Of a stretch of 64,000 nt of DNA, positions 62,378 through 64,000 are shown piece by piece. The DNA lies in NCBI RefSeq assembly GCF_000279535.1, contig NZ_ALCH01000004.1, positions 627,501 to 691,500 of the forward strand, read 5' to 3'. The notes under the pieces are model-generated. The model was given only the letters and a program-made list of their open reading frames with translations. It searched no databases and was not told the DNA's origin. Within the stretch, counting starts at the first letter, position 1. Every line of letters starts with the position of its first letter. Origin of the DNA: Streptococcus infantis SPAR10 (GTDB taxonomy: Bacteria; Bacillota; Bacilli; Lactobacillales; Streptococcaceae). Made by a program: the position numbers and the translations under genes.

Positions 62378-63928
62378 ATGGAGGAGCACTCGGAAACACT
62401 TAGTTCCAAGAAAGAATTTGCCTTCGCGTCCAGTACGATCTTAGCTCAAGTAGGGCGAGGTATTATTGTCGGATTAGTCGTAGGAATTATTGTGGGATCA
62501 TTTCGATTTTTGATCGAAAAAGGCTTTCATATCGTTCAAGGATTTTATCAAGACCAAGAGAATCTGATATGGAATCTATTGATTGTTTTATTGTTTTATA
62601 TCCTCATTTGCTTACTTAGTGCCAAATTAACACGTTCAGAAAAAGATATCAAAGGTTCTGGTATTCCTCAAGTTGAAGCGGAGTTAAAAGGTCTCATGTC
62701 TCTCAACTGGTGGAGTGTCCTCTGGAAGAAATACATTCTAGGTATCTTGGCCATTGCGAGTGGGCTTATGCTCGGTCGTGAAGGTCCCAGTATTCAGCTA
62801 GGTGCCGCTGGAGGAAAAGGAATTGCTAAATGGCTCAATTCTAGCCCTGTTGAGGAGCGTTCTTTGATTGCTAGCGGAGCTGCTGCTGGACTTGCTGCAG
62901 CCTTTAACGCACCGATTGCGGGGTTATTATTTGTAGTAGAAGAAGTTTATCACCATTTTTCACGATTCTTCTGGGTTTCTACCTTAGCTGCTAGTCTAGT
63001 AGCAAACTTTGTTTCTCTTCTTATCTTTGGCTTGACACCCGTTCTGGATATGCCAGATAATATCCCTCTCATGAGTTTGAGTCAGTATTGGATTTATCTG
63101 CTTATGGGGATTTTTCTTGGTTTTTCAGGTTTTCTTTATGAGAAAGCGGTTCTGAATGTCGGCAAAGTTTATGATTGGATTGGGAAAAAGGTTCACATTG
63201 ACAAAGCTTATCATCCAATTTTTGCTTTTATCCTGATTATTCCTGTGGGAATATTCCTACCTCAAATACTTGGTGGGGGCAATCAGGTTGTCTTATCCTT
63301 AACAGAACAAGATTATAGTTTCCAAATTCTCTTAGTTTACTTCATCATTCGTTTTATCTGGAGTATGATTAGTTACGGAAGTGGACTACCAGGTGGTATT
63401 TTCTTACCAATTTTAGCTTTAGGGTCTTTACTTGGTGCTCTGGTCGGTGTTATTTGTGTCAATCTTGGACTCGCCACCCAGCAGCAATTTCCTATCTTTG
63501 TGATTCTTGGAATGAGTGGGTATTTTGGTGCTATCTCAAAAGCACCTTTGACAGCTATGATTCTTGTGACTGAGATGGTCGGAGATATCCGTAATCTCAT
63601 GCCTCTAGGGATGGTAACTCTTGTTGCTTACATCGTTATGGATTTGCTTAAAGGAGCGCCTGTATATGAAGCCATGCTGGAGAAAATGTTACCTGAAACC
63701 GCAAGTGACGATGGAGAAGTTACTCTTATTGAAATTCCTGTTTCTGATAAAATAGCAGGCAAGCAAGTACATGAACTTAATTTACCACATAACGTTCTGA
63801 TCACAACCCAAGTTCATAACGGAAAACGTAAGACGGTTAACGGTTCAACAAGAATGTATTTAGGAGATATGATCCATCTTGTTATTCCAAAAAGCGAGAT
63901 TGGGAAAGTGAAAGATTTGTTACTATAA
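62378..63928 (+). CDS. ClC-family chloride/proton exchanger with TrkA-C domain
   Basis: A 516-aa membrane protein with about 10-11 hydrophobic segments and the three ion-binding signatures of ClC proteins: GSGIPQVEAEL, GREGPSIQLGAAGG (with the gating Glu) and GGIFLPILALGSLLGA. The C-terminal 75 residues (SDKIAGKQVHELNLPHNVLI, then LGDMIHLVIPKSEIGK) form a TrkA-C regulatory domain. Such exchangers help in acid or halide stress. AGAGGAAG precedes the ATG, 12 bp after rnhB, so it is probably co-transcribed with rbgA and rnhB. Confidence 0.93.
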   Translation: MEEHSETLSSKKEFAFASSTILAQVGRGIIVGLVVGIIVGSFRFLIEKGFHIVQGFYQDQENLIWNLLIVLLFYILICLLSAKLTRSEKDIKGSGIPQVEAELKGLMSLNWWSVLWKKYILGILAIASGLMLGREGPSIQLGAAGGKGIAKWLNSSPVEERSLIASGAAAGLAAAFNAPIAGLLFVVEEVYHHFSRFFWVSTLAASLVANFVSLLIFGLTPVLDMPDNIPLMSLSQYWIYLLMGIFLGFSGFLYEKAVLNVGKVYDWIGKKVHIDKAYHPIFAFILIIPVGIFLPQILGGGNQVVLSLTEQDYSFQILLVYFIIRFIWSMISYGSGLPGGIFLPILALGSLLGALVGVICVNLGLATQQQFPIFVILGMSGYFGAISKAPLTAMILVTEMVGDIRNLMPLGMVTLVAYIVMDLLKGAPVYEAMLEKMLPETASDDGEVTLIEIPVSDKIAGKQVHELNLPHNVLITTQVHNGKRKTVNGSTRMYLGDMIHLVIPKSEIGKVKDLLL

Positions 63929-63930
63929 AA

Positions 63931-63954
63931 ACATAAAAAAAGTTATGTATTTTT
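63931..63954 (+). terminator. Weak terminator after the ClC gene
   Basis: ACATAA and TTATGT pair around a 6-nt loop, then ATTTTT. The stem is only 6 bp and AT-rich. The last 46 bp of the window show no further feature. Confidence 0.4.
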
Positions 63955-64000
63955 AAGAACAAAAAGATAATAGAATATATTTGTTGCATAATATAATTTA

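Overview
The window reads as a mitis-group Streptococcus chromosome (S. mitis/oralis/pneumoniae relatives). Evidence: low-GC codon use, extended TGn -10 promoters, a RUP repeat at 49.1 kb, a polyamine operon in pneumococcal gene order, the relQ-nadK-rluD-pta cluster, and a mef/msr(D) macrolide-efflux element. No rRNA, tRNA or CRISPR array was seen. The species is inferred from gene content only.

Accessory half (1-25.3 kb, AT-rich). It opens with the tail of a HEPN protein. Next come a lantibiotic-immunity set (three ABC genes plus a two-component system, no lantibiotic genes) and an APH-family kinase. The MEGA-type element follows: mef(E) and msr(D), each with its leader peptide, then YolD-like and umuC-remnant genes. 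An AbiF-like HEPN protein with a small RNA gene on its 3' side lies at 14.0-15.35 kb. From 15.87 to 24.28 kb is a Tn554/RIT-like element: three recombinase-family genes, a coiled-coil partner and a 758-residue zinc-ribbon-repeat protein, bounded by two diverged copies of a terminator-like hairpin. The spacers hold four related non-coding blocks and three worn C-terminal tails that look like large serine recombinases, so this is a repeatedly used integration hot spot.

Core half (25.3-64 kb). In order: a lipid kinase and a lipoprotein; two divergent paralogous membrane proteins; a long leader RNA and the polyamine operon (speA, speE, carboxynorspermidine dehydrogenase, nspC, aguA, aguB); a metal-permease operon; tex, sprT and a PspC-domain protein; a BceAB-type peptide-resistance transporter with a matching operator; a lactococcin-972-type bacteriocin-associated transporter; a VIT transporter; metY and radC; a minus-strand housekeeping run (amidotransferase, rex, two DUF genes, cysteine desulfurase, prs, CYTH protein); then relQ, nadK, an RluD-type synthase, pta, rbgA, rnhB and a ClC exchanger.

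Main caution: four genes (umuC remnant, msrD, speA and the DUF1430 membrane protein) are each broken by exactly one missing A in a poly(A) run. Either these are homopolymer consensus errors or the strain has lost all four; raw reads decide. The most original material is the triple-recombinase/zinc-ribbon element, the AbiF-ncRNA pair, the structured repeat family, and the leader RNA ahead of the polyamine genes.
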